From Goleter apudmare HA4340-LM2 (GTDB taxonomy: Bacteria > Cyanobacteriota > Cyanobacteriia > Cyanobacteriales > Nostocaceae): a stretch of DNA of 39,685 nt. The notes below the pieces were generated by a model that was given only the letters and a program-made list of their open reading frames with translations, was not told the origin of the DNA and made no database searches. How positions within the stretch are numbered: the stretch's first letter is position 1; every line of letters begins with the position of its first letter. This document shows positions 14,676-25,007 of the stretch, in pieces. Where the stretch lies: NCBI GenBank assembly GCA_019359495.1, contig JAHHHF010000015.1, forward strand, positions 1 through 39,685, in the 5' to 3' direction. A program made the translations under genes and the position numbers.

Positions 14676-16937
14676 CTATCCAAGTGTTTTAGGTTGGAAG
14701 TTACGTAAACGCAGTGCATTAGTGACTACGGAAACTGAACTAAAGGCCATTGCTGCACCGGCGATGATGGGGTTCAGTAACCAACCGAAGATGGGGAAGA
14801 GAATCCCGGCGGCGATGGGAATACCAGCAACGTTGTAAATGAAAGCGAAGAATAGGTTTTGGCGAATGTTGCGAATTGTGGCGCGGCTGAGTTGAATGGC
14901 TGTAACTATGCCTTGTAAATCTCCAGAAATTAAGGTGATGTCACTAGCTGCGATCGCTACATCTGTACCCGTACCAATGGCAATTCCGACATCGGCTTGA
15001 GCTAAGGCTGGTGCATCATTAATACCATCACCAACCATTGCGACAATCTTGCCTTCTGCTTGTAGTGCTTGTACTGTAGCGGCTTTTTGCTCAGGGCGGA
15101 CTTCTGCTAAGACTCTTGTAATGCCAACTTCACGCGCAATACTTTCTGCGGTGCGGCGGTTATCACCTGTGAGCATGACAACTTCTAAACCGAGTCTTTG
15201 CAATGCTCTTACAGCTTGGGTGGAAGTAGGTTTAATGGCATCAGCAATCCCCATCAATCCTTTGATTTCGCCCTCAACTGCTAACCAAACTGCTGTTTTA
15301 CCCAGGTATTCTAAGCGTTCTTTATCTTGTTGCAAGGCTTGAGTGTTAATACTCAACTCTTCCATCCAGCGTTGTGTACCAATTTGCACCAGGCGGTCAG
15401 AAACGATACCTTGGACACCACTACCAGTAACAGCTTCAAAATCTCTCACATCTGCTAATGGTACTTCCTGAGATTGGGCATATCGAACAACTGCTTCTGC
15501 CAAGGGATGTTCAGAATTGCGTTCTACCGAGGCAGCTATTTGGATCAGCTTGATTTCGTTGCTGTTTAGTGTACCATTAACTGTCAGAAAATCTGTAACT
15601 GTCGGTTTACCTTGGGTAATTGTGCCTGTTTTGTCTAACACAATTGTTTGAATCTGGTGTGCTAGTTCTAAACTTTCAGCTCCTTTAATTAAAATGCCGT
15701 TTTCTGCACCTTTACCTGTTCCTACCATTACAGAGGTTGGTGTAGCTAAACCTAAGGCACAAGGACAAGCGATAATTAACACACCGACTGTGGTAGTCAA
15801 CGCCAGGGTGACATTGCCCATGATGTTGTACCAAATAATAAAGGTGAGAATGGCGATCGCAATTACCGCCGGCACAAACCACCCTGTAACTTGGTCTGCT
15901 AGTCTTTGAATGGGAGCTTTTGAGCCTTGAGCCTGTTGTACTAATTGCACAATCTGCGCCAGTACGGTATCTTTTCCTACTCTGGTTGCTCGAAACTTAA
16001 AACTGCCAGTTTTATTGATGGTTGCGCCTATAACTTCATCCCCTGGGTGCTTTTTCACGGGTACACTTTCGCCAGTCACCATTGCTTCATCAATTGTGGA
16101 TGACCCTTCAACTACTTCACCATCAACGGGAATCTTTTCCCCAGGACGCACCAGCACCACATCGCCAATTTGTACTTCTTCAATCGGTACATCTACTTCT
16201 CGCCCGTTGCGAATCAACCTTGCAGTTTTAGCTTGCAAACCAATCAGCTTACGGATAGCTTCTGAGGTTTGTCCTTTGGCGCGATTTTCAAACAGTCGTC
16301 CTAACAAAATCAAGGTAATGACAATCGCCGCAGTTTCGTAATATACATCCGGCATCAATCCCTGAGCAATGAAGAAGCCGGGAAATAAGGTGGCAAATAG
16401 GGAATAGAAATATGCTGCACTCGTACCTAAAGCTATTAAGGTATCCATTGTGGCAGCATGACGCTTGAAAGCTTTCCAGGTATTGACGTAGAAGGAGTAA
16501 CCACACCAGAACTGTACAGGTGTGGTAAGGACTAATTGCAGCCAAGGGTTATGTAACCACATGGGAATCAAAGGTATGTCTAACCCTATCATCATGGGTA
16601 GTGAGCCAATCACCAGCACAGTGCTAATGATGCCCCCTACCGTCAACTTTTGCACCAAATCACGGGATTCTTTCTGGCGATGTCTTTTTTCTTCGTCATC
16701 TTCCCCTGTTATGAAATTTTGTTCTTGGAGAGAATAGGCGGAATAACCTGCTGCGTCCACCGCATCTTGAATGGCTTGTAAATCTGTTTGTTGAGGGTCA
16801 TAATCAACTGTTGCCTGTTCTGCCCCAAAATTCACACTACATTCATTCACTCCTGGGACAGAACTAATAGCATCTTCAATACTTCTGGCACAGGAAGCGC
16901 AACTCATACCACGCAGCTTAAATGTTGCATTCTCCAT
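14676..16937 (-). CDS. copA: Copper-transporting P1B-type ATPase
   Basis: 753 residues, a full-length Cu+ ATPase. The N-terminal heavy-metal domain has GMSCASC (C13, C16). The membrane metal site is C391-P-C393 in [15 protein letters not shown]. Phosphorylation occurs at D435 of [15 protein letters not shown] carries the HP motif, and the hinge is [26 protein letters not shown]. The protein pumps monovalent copper out of the cytoplasm (CopA) or into thylakoids (PacS/CtaA type). The MerR regulator, MerR operator and cupredoxin nearby favour detoxification or supply under metal control. GGAG precedes the ATG by seven bases. First gene of copA, 26-residue peptide, cupredoxin. Confidence 0.95.
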   Translation of the reverse strand: MENATFKLRGMSCASCARSIEDAISSVPGVNECSVNFGAEQATVDYDPQQTDLQAIQDAVDAAGYSAYSLQEQNFITGEDDEEKRHRQKESRDLVQKLTVGGIISTVLVIGSLPMMIGLDIPLIPMWLHNPWLQLVLTTPVQFWCGYSFYVNTWKAFKRHAATMDTLIALGTSAAYFYSLFATLFPGFFIAQGLMPDVYYETAAIVITLILLGRLFENRAKGQTSEAIRKLIGLQAKTARLIRNGREVDVPIEEVQIGDVVLVRPGEKIPVDGEVVEGSSTIDEAMVTGESVPVKKHPGDEVIGATINKTGSFKFRATRVGKDTVLAQIVQLVQQAQGSKAPIQRLADQVTGWFVPAVIAIAILTFIIWYNIMGNVTLALTTTVGVLIIACPCALGLATPTSVMVGTGKGAENGILIKGAESLELAHQIQTIVLDKTGTITQGKPTVTDFLTVNGTLNSNEIKLIQIAASVERNSEHPLAEAVVRYAQSQEVPLADVRDFEAVTGSGVQGIVSDRLVQIGTQRWMEELSINTQALQQDKERLEYLGKTAVWLAVEGEIKGLMGIADAIKPTSTQAVRALQRLGLEVVMLTGDNRRTAESIAREVGITRVLAEVRPEQKAATVQALQAEGKIVAMVGDGINDAPALAQADVGIAIGTGTDVAIAASDITLISGDLQGIVTAIQLSRATIRNIRQNLFFAFIYNVAGIPIAAGILFPIFGWLLNPIIAGAAMAFSSVSVVTNALRLRNFQPKTLG

Positions 16938-16978
16938 TTCAAAGCTCCAACTATCAAGTCGTGTTCAAGAATAATCTC

Positions 16979-17010
16979 ATCTTGAACCCTCCAGTGAACT
17001 GGAGTGTCAA
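16979..17010 (-). promoter_or_regulatory. MerR-type promoter/operator of copA
   Basis: Minus strand: TTGACA (17010-17005), then a 20-bp spacer containing CTCCAGTTCACTGGAG (17004-16989), then CAAGAT. The dyad CTCCAGT...ACTGGAG is the same as at 13913-13934, so the two promoters should answer to the same MerR protein. Confidence 0.82.
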
Positions 17011-17281
17011 GAGGATAGAGGAAAAAAATTGGAAGTAGGCAGAAATCCCTTTCTCAACTAGCTTTGCAGCTATTTCCCATACATTAACTGAACTCAGGAA
17101 AAATTTCTGTTCATACCCTTGATTCTCGAGCAAACAATAACCAGCTTGTTCTCAAATTCGGACAGCTTTTGGGATGAAAACCAAATGGCGATCGCTTTTA
17201 TTTTAAATTTCTCACCAATTACAGAAGCAAATACCTATAGTTTTTTGGAAAATTAAATTCAATCGTCCGAGGAGTCATCCT
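17011..17281. other. Intergenic region between divergent copA and FAD oxidoreductase
   Basis: AT-rich with a HIP1 site near 17190. No further operator is evident. The oxidoreductase ribosome-binding site GAGGAG is at about 17268-17273. Confidence 0.5.
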
Positions 17282-18820
17282 ATGAAACCGGATTATCTGA
17301 TTGTCGGCAGTGGTTTATCAGCATTAGTCTTTGGTGCTTTGATGGCAAACTCTGGCAAGTCTGTACAAATCCTCGAAGCCCATGAGCATCCGGGAGGCTT
17401 TGGGCATACGTTTACAATGGCTAAAAAATATACGTTTAATGCTCAACTTCATTACGTTTGGGATTGCGGTGAAGGGCAAACGGTGAATCGGGTACTCAAA
17501 CAACTGGGCTTAGATCGGGAAGTGACCTTTGAGCGATATAACCCAGATGGCTTTGACCATATGCGAATGCCGGGGTATGCGTTGGATATTCCCTCACAAC
17601 CAGAGGAACTGATTCGACGATTATCGGCATTATTTCCTGCACATAACAATCGCATTCGCCAATTCGTCCACGAAGTGGAAAAGACTGGTGCAGGCTTGAA
17701 AATACTCGCTCCTCCAGTTAAGCCAACTGAACTACTCAAATATGCAAGTGAGGTATTTTGTGCTGTCCAGTATCTCAACAGCACACTTCAGGATGTATTT
17801 GACAAATTTCAGCTACCCCAAGCCGCCCAAACTTTATTAGCACTGCAATGGCCAGATTTTTTGCTGCCTCCCAACCAACTCTCCTTCTATGCCTGGGTTA
17901 TATTATTTCGCGGTTATCAAGCAGGCGCATTTTACCCAACTCAGCATTTTGATCATGTGATTAATTCATTTGTCAAGGTGATTGAATCACACGGGGGACA
18001 GGTGTTGCTCAACCATGAAATCACTAATTTTATAGTTACCGACAAAACGGTGATGGGAGTTGAGGCGATGGATCTCACCACCCATCAAACCCATAAATTT
18101 ACAGGTGACACCGTGATTTGCAACATCGACCCCAAAAAAGTTGCCAAAATGATTGGTGAGCAAAAGTTCTCCAGAAAATTGCGCCGGAAACTCAACTATG
18201 AATATTCGGCATCTAACTTCATGGCTTATTGTGCCGTCAAGGATATTGACCTCCGCGACTATGGTTTTGGTAAGTGGAATCTTTTTCATACAGGGCATGA
18301 GGATCTAAACGCAGCCTTTACCCAGATGTATGCACACAATGACTTTTCCAATCCCAGCTTTGCGATTACAACGCCCACTTTATTAACAGCAGCGAGACGG
18401 GATTGCCCAGAGGACTGCCAGATTGTGGAATTTCTCACCGTTGCTAATTACGACTACTTCAAGCAATTAAGAGAGCATGACCGCAAAGCCTACAACCAGA
18501 AAAAGCAAGAAATCCTCGATTCCATCCTGGATGTTGTGGAAAAACATTATGTGCCGAATTTTAGAAAGCACATGGTTTTTCATATCACAGGTAGTCCCAC
18601 CACCAATGAACGTTTTTGCTGGTGTCCTCATGGCAATTCCTACGGCTCTAGTCTCACACCGCGCAACATGGGTTTAGGGCGACTGAATCACGAAACCTCA
18701 CTCAACAATTTCTATTTCTGCAACGCCTCATCCGGCTATCCAGGTTTCGCTCCCACCATTTGGACAGGAGCATTGCTGTATCAGAGCTTATCTGGCGACG
18801 TGATTTTAGGTAATGGTTAA
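17282..18820 (+). CDS. FAD-dependent oxidoreductase, phytoene desaturase/carotenoid isomerase superfamily
   Basis: 512 residues. The N-terminal Rossmann motif YLIVGSGLSALVFGALMANSG is followed by VQILEAHEHPGGFGHTF, the FAD-binding pair of CrtI/CrtISO/retinol-saturase-like enzymes. The C-terminal NASSGYPGFAPTIWTGALLYQSL is the FAD-closing motif. It probably desaturates, isomerises or reduces a polyene or other isoprenoid, but the substrate is not evident. GAGGAG lies eight bases before the ATG. It precedes a second FAD enzyme by 35 bp, so the two likely form one operon, divergent from copA. Confidence 0.85.
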   Translation: MKPDYLIVGSGLSALVFGALMANSGKSVQILEAHEHPGGFGHTFTMAKKYTFNAQLHYVWDCGEGQTVNRVLKQLGLDREVTFERYNPDGFDHMRMPGYALDIPSQPEELIRRLSALFPAHNNRIRQFVHEVEKTGAGLKILAPPVKPTELLKYASEVFCAVQYLNSTLQDVFDKFQLPQAAQTLLALQWPDFLLPPNQLSFYAWVILFRGYQAGAFYPTQHFDHVINSFVKVIESHGGQVLLNHEITNFIVTDKTVMGVEAMDLTTHQTHKFTGDTVICNIDPKKVAKMIGEQKFSRKLRRKLNYEYSASNFMAYCAVKDIDLRDYGFGKWNLFHTGHEDLNAAFTQMYAHNDFSNPSFAITTPTLLTAARRDCPEDCQIVEFLTVANYDYFKQLREHDRKAYNQKKQEILDSILDVVEKHYVPNFRKHMVFHITGSPTTNERFCWCPHGNSYGSSLTPRNMGLGRLNHETSLNNFYFCNASSGYPGFAPTIWTGALLYQSLSGDVILGNG

Positions 18821-18855
18821 TACCCAAAATTCAAAATTGGTATGAGAGGTGAACC

Positions 18856-20070
18856 ATGAGGATTGCGGTCATTGGGGGCGGAGCCAGTGGTATGGCTACA
18901 GCTTACTTCCTCAATAAACAAGGGCATCATGTCACCGTGTTTGAACGGCAACCCATGTTAGGGGGACATATTCGGACACTGAACAAAAACGTGAAGCCAA
19001 ACCAATCTCAGTGCAATGAAATTCTAGAAAGTGGAGTGCTGGAATTTCCTACTGTATTTCATAACTTCATCGCTCTCATGCAAGAGCTAGGTGTGGAACT
19101 AGTACCAGTCGATATCGGTTCAGCATTGTTTCCCAAATATGGCGGTCACTTTTTATCGGGGGTGGCGATCGCCAAGAACTTCACAGGCATCCAACGCCTA
19201 CTCGAATATATGCGATTTCATAGCCTCTATATGTGTTCCCCTGGATTATGTCTGAAAATGCAATTTGCTAGCATGAAGGATTTTTACGACCAGCCACTAT
19301 CTCACTATCTAAAAGCCAATATTACTAGCAGCATCTGGCTGAAGTTGCTGACAATGTATAGCTACTCGATACCGTTTGATCTCATTGACGATTGTCCCGC
19401 AGAATTGGCAATACCGATGTTACGCGACTACCTCGCGGTCAACTGGCTCAGGATTGAAGGCGGTGTATATGCTTACATTGAAAAAATTCTGGCACGCTTT
19501 CAAGGTAAAGTTTTGCTGAATGTAGAGATTGCCAATATTTCCAGAAGTCAAGATGGCGTGAAAATTCAGAGATTGAACGGCGAAATGCCGGAGTTTGATA
19601 AAGTCGTGTTTGCCACGCCACCCGACCAGGTAATGTCGCTGTTAGCTGACCCAACCGATGCGGAAATTAGACGTTTCTCAGCTTGGAAAGCCAATTATGC
19701 AACTACTACAGTTCATCAGGATAGTTCTGTGTACGACAACCACGGTATCCGATACCCTTCGGAATTTGATTTCTTCCAGACAGACACCTGCTGGGGATAT
19801 AACTGCTCTTTGAATCAGCTTTGCGGCATTTCTTCATCACAGCATCATTTTCTATCGTTCCAACTCGAAGAGTTAATTGCCGAAGATTGCATCATTCACA
19901 CTCAGCAACATCATACTCCGTTATATACCACTGCATCTTTTCGATACCGAGATGAAGTAGTTGCCACTAACGGCGAGAACAATACTTACCATGCAGGAGC
20001 CTACCTTGGAGATGGCTTACATGAAGGAGCGATCGCATCTGCTTTGCGAGTGGCTCAACTGATCGGTTAA
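18856..20070 (+). CDS. FAD-dependent amine-oxidase-like protein
   Basis: 404 residues. The N-terminus MRIAVIGGGASGMATAYFLNKQGHHVTVFERQPMLGGHIRT is a classic dinucleotide-binding fold plus GG motif. FATPPDQVMSLL and the C-terminal YHAGAYLGDGLHEGAIASALRVAQ match the flavin-containing amine oxidase/COG2907-type family. Members act on lipids, amines or polyenes; the substrate is unknown. It has GAGG close upstream and follows the desaturase-like gene by 35 bp, suggesting consecutive steps in one small pathway. Confidence 0.85.
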   Translation: MRIAVIGGGASGMATAYFLNKQGHHVTVFERQPMLGGHIRTLNKNVKPNQSQCNEILESGVLEFPTVFHNFIALMQELGVELVPVDIGSALFPKYGGHFLSGVAIAKNFTGIQRLLEYMRFHSLYMCSPGLCLKMQFASMKDFYDQPLSHYLKANITSSIWLKLLTMYSYSIPFDLIDDCPAELAIPMLRDYLAVNWLRIEGGVYAYIEKILARFQGKVLLNVEIANISRSQDGVKIQRLNGEMPEFDKVVFATPPDQVMSLLADPTDAEIRRFSAWKANYATTTVHQDSSVYDNHGIRYPSEFDFFQTDTCWGYNCSLNQLCGISSSQHHFLSFQLEELIAEDCIIHTQQHHTPLYTTASFRYRDEVVATNGENNTYHAGAYLGDGLHEGAIASALRVAQLIG

Positions 20071-20100
20071 CCCTTATGCGCCCAAATGAGCGAGCAATTA

Positions 20101-20128
20101 TTACAAGTAATTGGTTACAAGTAATTGG
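20101..20128. repeat. Two exact 14-bp tandem repeats
   Basis: TTACAAGTAATTGG occurs twice without a gap at 20101-20128, just after the amine-oxidase-like gene. Confidence 0.85.
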
Positions 20129-21094
20129 GCGTAACTAATTTCTACTATTCTTGCAGGTAGTGGAATGGGCAGCGCATCCGCTTCCTGTCATATCTGGGCG
20201 TCAAGAGCCAAGTAAATTGGCTGTAATGCTGACTAGATAATAATTATCATTACTGTACAAGTGAATACATATATGCAGCTTCATAATTAAACTAGTGTTA
20301 TGTAAATAAAGTTTAAGAAAATTGAAGTATTTTAGATTTATTCAAATAATTTGCGCTATTAGGCTCTTGAAAATTAATTAACAAAATCTTTTATAATAAC
20401 ATTATTTTTGTAATAGCTATCTTAATTTCAAGAATATTTAATTTAAATAATTTTAGTTACTTAATTTTTTTACGTTCTTCTTCAAATAGTTAAATATACT
20501 TGATCATTACTATTTTTTAATCGCATCTTTACTTTAGAAATGGTTAAACCAGTTAAGATATTCTGCTCTTAACAATCTAATCATGTAGTTCATTAAAGTA
20601 GCTGAAAACTTAAAATCACGTTGATTTATAAATTAAATATAAAGACAAATCAGAAATTTACATTCAAAGAGCATAATGATACGAAGCCGAACATTTGAAT
20701 ATAAAATTCAAGCTCAACAAGTTTAAATCTCTGACAAAACTGTTTTAATTTTCGTAGCAGGATAATCTTAAAACAAGATAACTAATGACCGTATCTAAAA
20801 TGGTAGTTCACTTAGTAACGGACTATGTGAGTTATGGTTTAAGGAAACTTTGTTTCTTTCTCAGCTTAACGCTAACAATTAAAGCGAGAGCTAAAACATC
20901 TTATCCATTCTGGAAATTTTTACCAGATCAATAAACATATAATAATTTTGCTCGTAATTGCTGTAAAATCTTGTATTTACGGCCATATAAAATTGTTTTT
21001 TGGTTTGATTTTTCGAGCAAAAGATTGTGCAGATTTTTACTAAAAAATCAAGTATTCACAACTTAAAACATCAAGTCATCAATGTTTAACTTTA
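20129..21094. other. AT-rich intergenic region without recognisable genes
   Basis: Nearly 1 kb, very AT-rich, with stop codons in all frames and no long inverted repeats. I see no RNA gene. It separates the FAD genes from the RiPP export locus and could hold a promoter for the HTH gene or export operon. Confidence 0.6.
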
Positions 21095-21267
21095 GAGGGT
21101 GTTTGAAAAGTCTAATTTAATACTAGCCCAGGCGACTGGAAGTCGCGGCTACACAGACAAAACCCACCTTCGTGGGTTGAAAACCTTGATTTTGTGTTAG
21201 TCCGCGCAGGCGGACTTTGTTTGTGTAGTAGCGAATTATATTCGCCCAAAACTTTTCAAACATCCTC
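21095..21267. mobile_element. MITE-like element, copy 1 (173 bp)
   Basis: Terminal inverted repeats GAGGGTGTTTGAAAAGT (21095-21111) and ACTTTTCAAACATCCTC (21251-21267), flanked on both sides by TTA, a possible target duplication. The interior holds hairpin words such as ACCCACCTTCGTGGGTT common in Nostoc genomes. No coding potential. Confidence 0.8.
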
Positions 21268-21341
21268 TTACTAATTGATCCAGAAATCAACTAAAAACTA
21301 ACCTGTAGTTCATTAGCAAAGTAGAATATCAGTGGTTGTAT

Positions 21342-21947
21342 ATGCCTCACTACCAAGCAAAAACTCAGACTCAATACCTCAATAATTTTGAAGGGAAATA
21401 TTTAACATCTTTTCAGCGCAAACTGCTGCAAAAGAGCCTGCAAGATGATTTACCTGAATCTTATCGCCAGCGTATCGAAATTATGCTGCTGGCAGATGAA
21501 GGTAAGCCCCAAACAGAAATTTGTCAAACTTTAGGATGTTCTCCAGCAACCGCAAGGCATTGGATTCACATTGCCCGCACTGGAATGGCTCACCAGTGGC
21601 AAGATTGTCCAATTGGTCGCCCTAAAGCAGTCAATGAACAGTATTTAGAACGTTTGAAAGAATTGGCAAATCACAATCCTCGTGATTATGGTTATTCGTT
21701 TCGACGTTGGACAGGTAATTGGTTGAGTCAGCATCTGGCAAAGGAATTTGGCATTCAAGTAAGTGGACACCATATTAATAGGCTTTTGAAACAAATGGGA
21801 TTGTCTTTGAGACCAAAATCCAATCAAGATCATCAAAACATCAATCACCAGGAAAATAGTTCAAAAATTTTAATTTCTGACTTGAAATCTGAACCCATAC
21901 CGGAGGAGCATTCAGGATTTTTGCTTATTAACTTTGAGGATGTTTGA
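21342..21947 (+). CDS. Helix-turn-helix protein (IS630-transposase-like DNA-binding domain)
   Basis: 201 residues from the ATG at 21342 (a TTG at 21336 would add two). Residues ~35-85 contain a homeodomain-like HTH (RQRIEIMLLADEGKPQTEICQTLGCSPATARHWIHI) and ~100-150 a winged-helix pattern (FRRWTGNWLSQHLAKEFGIQVSGHHINRLLKQMG), as in the N-terminal part of IS630/Tc1 transposases. No DDE catalytic domain follows. Similar HTH-only proteins stand before peptidase-ABC operons in some cyanobacteria and could regulate them. The last four residues and stop (FEDV) are coded by the left end of the second MITE-like element (from 21936), so the native C-terminus was probably altered. Confidence 0.7.
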   Translation: MPHYQAKTQTQYLNNFEGKYLTSFQRKLLQKSLQDDLPESYRQRIEIMLLADEGKPQTEICQTLGCSPATARHWIHIARTGMAHQWQDCPIGRPKAVNEQYLERLKELANHNPRDYGYSFRRWTGNWLSQHLAKEFGIQVSGHHINRLLKQMGLSLRPKSNQDHQNINHQENSSKILISDLKSEPIPEEHSGFLLINFEDV

Positions 21948-22145
21948 AAAGTCCTCTTGTCGGTATCAAAAGTTTTAGATCCCTCTAAATCTACGCCACT
22001 TGCTACAACGGGGGGAACCCCCCAAAGTTTGCCGAACATCTCCCCGACAACTTCTCTCTGCAACGCAGTGGCTCCCCTTAAAAAAGGGGGTTAGGGGGAT
22101 CTTAAAGTGCCTAAAGTCACAGCAAAAAACTTCTCAAACACGCTC
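21936..22145. mobile_element. MITE-like element, copy 2 (210 bp)
   Basis: Ends GAGGATGTTTGAAAAGT (21936-21952) and ACTTCTCAAACACGCTC (22129-22145) are inverted repeats with three mismatches and match copy 1 closely. The interior differs: a GGGGGGAACCCCCC hairpin and AAAAAGGGGGTTAGGGGGATC, both familiar Nostoc repeat words. It supplies the stop codon of the HTH gene and ends 31 bp before the ABC transporter gene. Confidence 0.75.
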
Positions 22146-22176
22146 TTAGAGAATTAACGGAGAGGGTTAGGTATTC

Positions 22177-24942
22177 ATGGTGCAAAATCTATCAGAATCT
22201 TCAGTTTCTCAACAACAACTGGGCAATATTTTGGGGTATTCTCTATCCTCAGAAGAATTTCAGCATTGTCTAAAACAAGCCAAATTCCTTAACCCCAAAG
22301 TCGGTAAATTTTGGCAAGGAACTGAGGTTGAAATAGGTATCTATATTGTGATTTCTGGCAAGGTGAGATTACTCGATGACACTAGCGAGTTAATCGCCTC
22401 CTTGGAAACAGGAGAATCATTTGGAGAGTTTACCTTGTTCCCAAATGGTGAATTTCAGCCTTATATTGCCAGAGCCTCGGTTAATTTACAGCTATGCTTT
22501 TTGCCGAGTGGAGTGTTATTACCACTCATGGGTAAGTATCCCCAAATCCGAGAACATTTGTGGAATAAAGCCCTATCCTATAATTACCTTGTCACCCATT
22601 GTGATAATTCTTCGGTCATCGCCGATGAAATAACCGATAAAAATGTTGTGAGAGGGCAAGAAAAAAGCTTTGAAATATCAGGAAGCTTTGAGACGGAAGC
22701 TTCGGGACAATCAAAGCCACCAAACAAGATTAGTAAAGCTTATTTTCCTAATCCCACGCAACGAGTTGGACATCTCCTACAAAAAGTAACTCGGCGTTAT
22801 CCGTTTTTTGCCCAACAAAGTGCTTCTGATTGTGGTGCAGCTTGTTTAGTGATGGTATCTCGCTATTGGGGTAAACGCTTTAGCGTCAATCGCTTACGAG
22901 ATATTGCCAATGTTGACCGCAATGGTGCATCCTTGCGGGGGTTATCAACTGCGGCTGAAAGTATTGGGTTTAGTACAAGACCTGTAAAAGCCAGTCTTGA
23001 CCAATTGGCGAAGCAGAAATTACCTGCTATTGTCCACTGGGAAGGCAAACATTACATCGTTGTTTATGAAATTACTAGTAAACACGTGATTGTGGCTGAC
23101 CCCGCCATTGGTCAATGTACCCTTAGCCACAAAGAATTTAAAAAAGACTGGACTGGTTACGTACTATTACTAGAACCCACAGTCTTATTTAAGGATGTCA
23201 AAGAGACAACAACTCCCTTCTGGCAATTTTTTGAGTTAATGAAGCCCCACGGGCTAGTGATGCTGGAAGTGTTGATTGCTTCCATATTTATCCAACTATT
23301 TGGACTAATCACTCCTTTATTCACCCAGTTAATTTTAGATCGTGTGGTAGTACAGCGATCGCATCTGACTTTAACAGCAGTAGGCATAGGGTTACTGATA
23401 TTTAGCCTGTTCCGCGTAGTAATGACTGGGTTGCGGCAATATCTGCTTGACCACACGGCAAATAAGCTAGATTTGGTACTAATTGTGGGGTTTATTCGCC
23501 ATACTCTACGGCTACCCTTGAGTTTCTTTGAGAGTCGCTATGTGGGGGATATTATCTCTCGTGTCCAAGAAAACCGCAAAATTCAACGTTTTTTAGCTGG
23601 CGAAGCCTTGTCCATCCTCCTAGATTTACTCACGGTATTTATCTATGTAGGATTAATGCTTTGGTACAGCTGGCAAATGGCATTGCTAGCGTTGCTCATC
23701 ATACCGCCTTTTGCGTTGTTGGCGTTAATTGCCACACCATTTTTGCAAAAGATTTCACGAGAAATATTTAGTTCTGTAGCCAAAGAAAGTAGTTATTTAA
23801 TTGAAGCTTTGACTGGGGTGCGGACTGTGAAATCTACAGCAGTAGAACAAACAGTGCGTTGGCATTGGGAAGACCTATTAAATAAGGAGGTAAAAACTAA
23901 CTTCTCTGGGCAGATCATTAGCAATCGCCTACAAATTTTTAGTAATACAATTCAAGCTTTAGTTACTACTGGCTTGTTGTGGTATGGAGCCAACTTAGTC
24001 ATTGAAAACCAGTTGACTATTGGGCAATTAGTAGCATTCAATATGTTGTTAGGTAACATAATTTCGCCCTTTCAACGAGTAACCGTATTATGGAATCAAT
24101 TGCAGGAAGTAATCATAGCGATCGAGCGCATTAATGATGTCTTAGACGCTGAACCAGAAGAAGATATCCAACATCAAGTAAGGCAATCTCTACCAGCAAT
24201 TAAAGGTTACATTCGCTTTGAAAATGTCACATTTCGCTATCGCCCAGACAGTGATGTCAATATTTTGGAAAATCTCAACTTTACTATCAAACCTGGGCAA
24301 ATGGTAGCGTTGGTAGGACGTAGTGGTTCTGGTAAAACTACCATTTCTAAATTAGTTTTGGGGCTATATCCTCCCACGGACGGTAAGATATTAATTGATG
24401 GCAATGATATTACTAGTATTTCCTTACGTTCCTTACGCCAACAGGTAGGAGTAGTTGACCAAGATACCTTTTTATTTGGTGGAACAATTCGAGAAAATAT
24501 TAGTTTAAGTCACCCAGGGGCAAATTTAGAAGAGGTTAGCCAAGCAGCATATTTGGCTGGTGCTGATGAATTCATTAAAAAACTGCCGATGGGGTATGAA
24601 ACCCAAATCGGTGAAGGTGGAGGTATGTTGTCTGGTGGGCAACGACAGCGCATAGCTATTGCTAGGGCGTTATTGGGTAATCCTAAATTGTTGGTTTTAG
24701 ATGAAGCTACATCGCATCTGGATACGGAGTCAGAAAGGATTATCCAAAGGAACTTAAACTCAATTCTCAAAGGCAGAACCACTTTGGTAATTGCCCATCG
24801 TCTATCGACTGTGAGGAGTGCAGACTTGATTTTGGTACTGGATAAGGGAGTTGTAATTGAGACTGGAAATCATGAAGAACTGATGGCGAGGCGTGGGCAT
24901 TATTTCTATCTCAATCAACAGCAATTAGATGGGTCTGCTTGA
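22177..24942 (+). CDS. Peptidase-containing ABC transporter (C39 peptidase) with N-terminal cyclic-nucleotide-binding-like domain
   Basis: 921 residues. Domain order: a cNMP-binding-like domain (about 25-140, with IGIYIVISGKVRLLD and GESFGEFTLF); a C39 cysteine peptidase (about 205-335) with C219 in SDCGAAC, H292 in GKHYIVV and D308 in ADPA; six membrane helices (about 350-640); and an ABC ATPase (about 680-915) with Walker A GRSGSGKTT (~714), LSGGQRQR and LLVLDEATSHLD. The protein should cut precursor leaders after their Gly-Gly motif and export the product, as in PCAT/NHLP bacteriocin exporters. GGAGAGGG precedes the ATG. It forms an operon with HlyD and PpiC genes. The nearby GG-leader precursors are the natural substrates (inference). 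Confidence 0.95.
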   Translation: MVQNLSESSVSQQQLGNILGYSLSSEEFQHCLKQAKFLNPKVGKFWQGTEVEIGIYIVISGKVRLLDDTSELIASLETGESFGEFTLFPNGEFQPYIARASVNLQLCFLPSGVLLPLMGKYPQIREHLWNKALSYNYLVTHCDNSSVIADEITDKNVVRGQEKSFEISGSFETEASGQSKPPNKISKAYFPNPTQRVGHLLQKVTRRYPFFAQQSASDCGAACLVMVSRYWGKRFSVNRLRDIANVDRNGASLRGLSTAAESIGFSTRPVKASLDQLAKQKLPAIVHWEGKHYIVVYEITSKHVIVADPAIGQCTLSHKEFKKDWTGYVLLLEPTVLFKDVKETTTPFWQFFELMKPHGLVMLEVLIASIFIQLFGLITPLFTQLILDRVVVQRSHLTLTAVGIGLLIFSLFRVVMTGLRQYLLDHTANKLDLVLIVGFIRHTLRLPLSFFESRYVGDIISRVQENRKIQRFLAGEALSILLDLLTVFIYVGLMLWYSWQMALLALLIIPPFALLALIATPFLQKISREIFSSVAKESSYLIEALTGVRTVKSTAVEQTVRWHWEDLLNKEVKTNFSGQIISNRLQIFSNTIQALVTTGLLWYGANLVIENQLTIGQLVAFNMLLGNIISPFQRVTVLWNQLQEVIIAIERINDVLDAEPEEDIQHQVRQSLPAIKGYIRFENVTFRYRPDSDVNILENLNFTIKPGQMVALVGRSGSGKTTISKLVLGLYPPTDGKILIDGNDITSISLRSLRQQVGVVDQDTFLFGGTIRENISLSHPGANLEEVSQAAYLAGADEFIKKLPMGYETQIGEGGGMLSGGQRQRIAIARALLGNPKLLVLDEATSHLDTESERIIQRNLNSILKGRTTLVIAHRLSTVRSADLILVLDKGVVIETGNHEELMARRGHYFYLNQQQLDGSA

Positions 24943-25007
24943 CTACCGGATGGGAAATAGAGTTCTCAAGCAAAAATCCAAAAATCACAATTGAACGAGG
25001 AGAAATC

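Noticed and set aside
20129-21094. Hidden RiPP precursor or RNA gene in the AT-rich gap
   Set aside because: I saw no ESFL...GG or Nif11 leader, no tRNA-like fold and no long hairpin.
21342-21947. Intact IS630 transposase
   Set aside because: Only HTH/winged-helix parts are present; no DDE catalytic domain follows in any frame.
24939-25007. Longer HlyD start overlapping the transporter stop
   Set aside because: It needs a TTG start; the ATG at 25008 has an excellent ribosome-binding site and a normal HlyD N-terminus.
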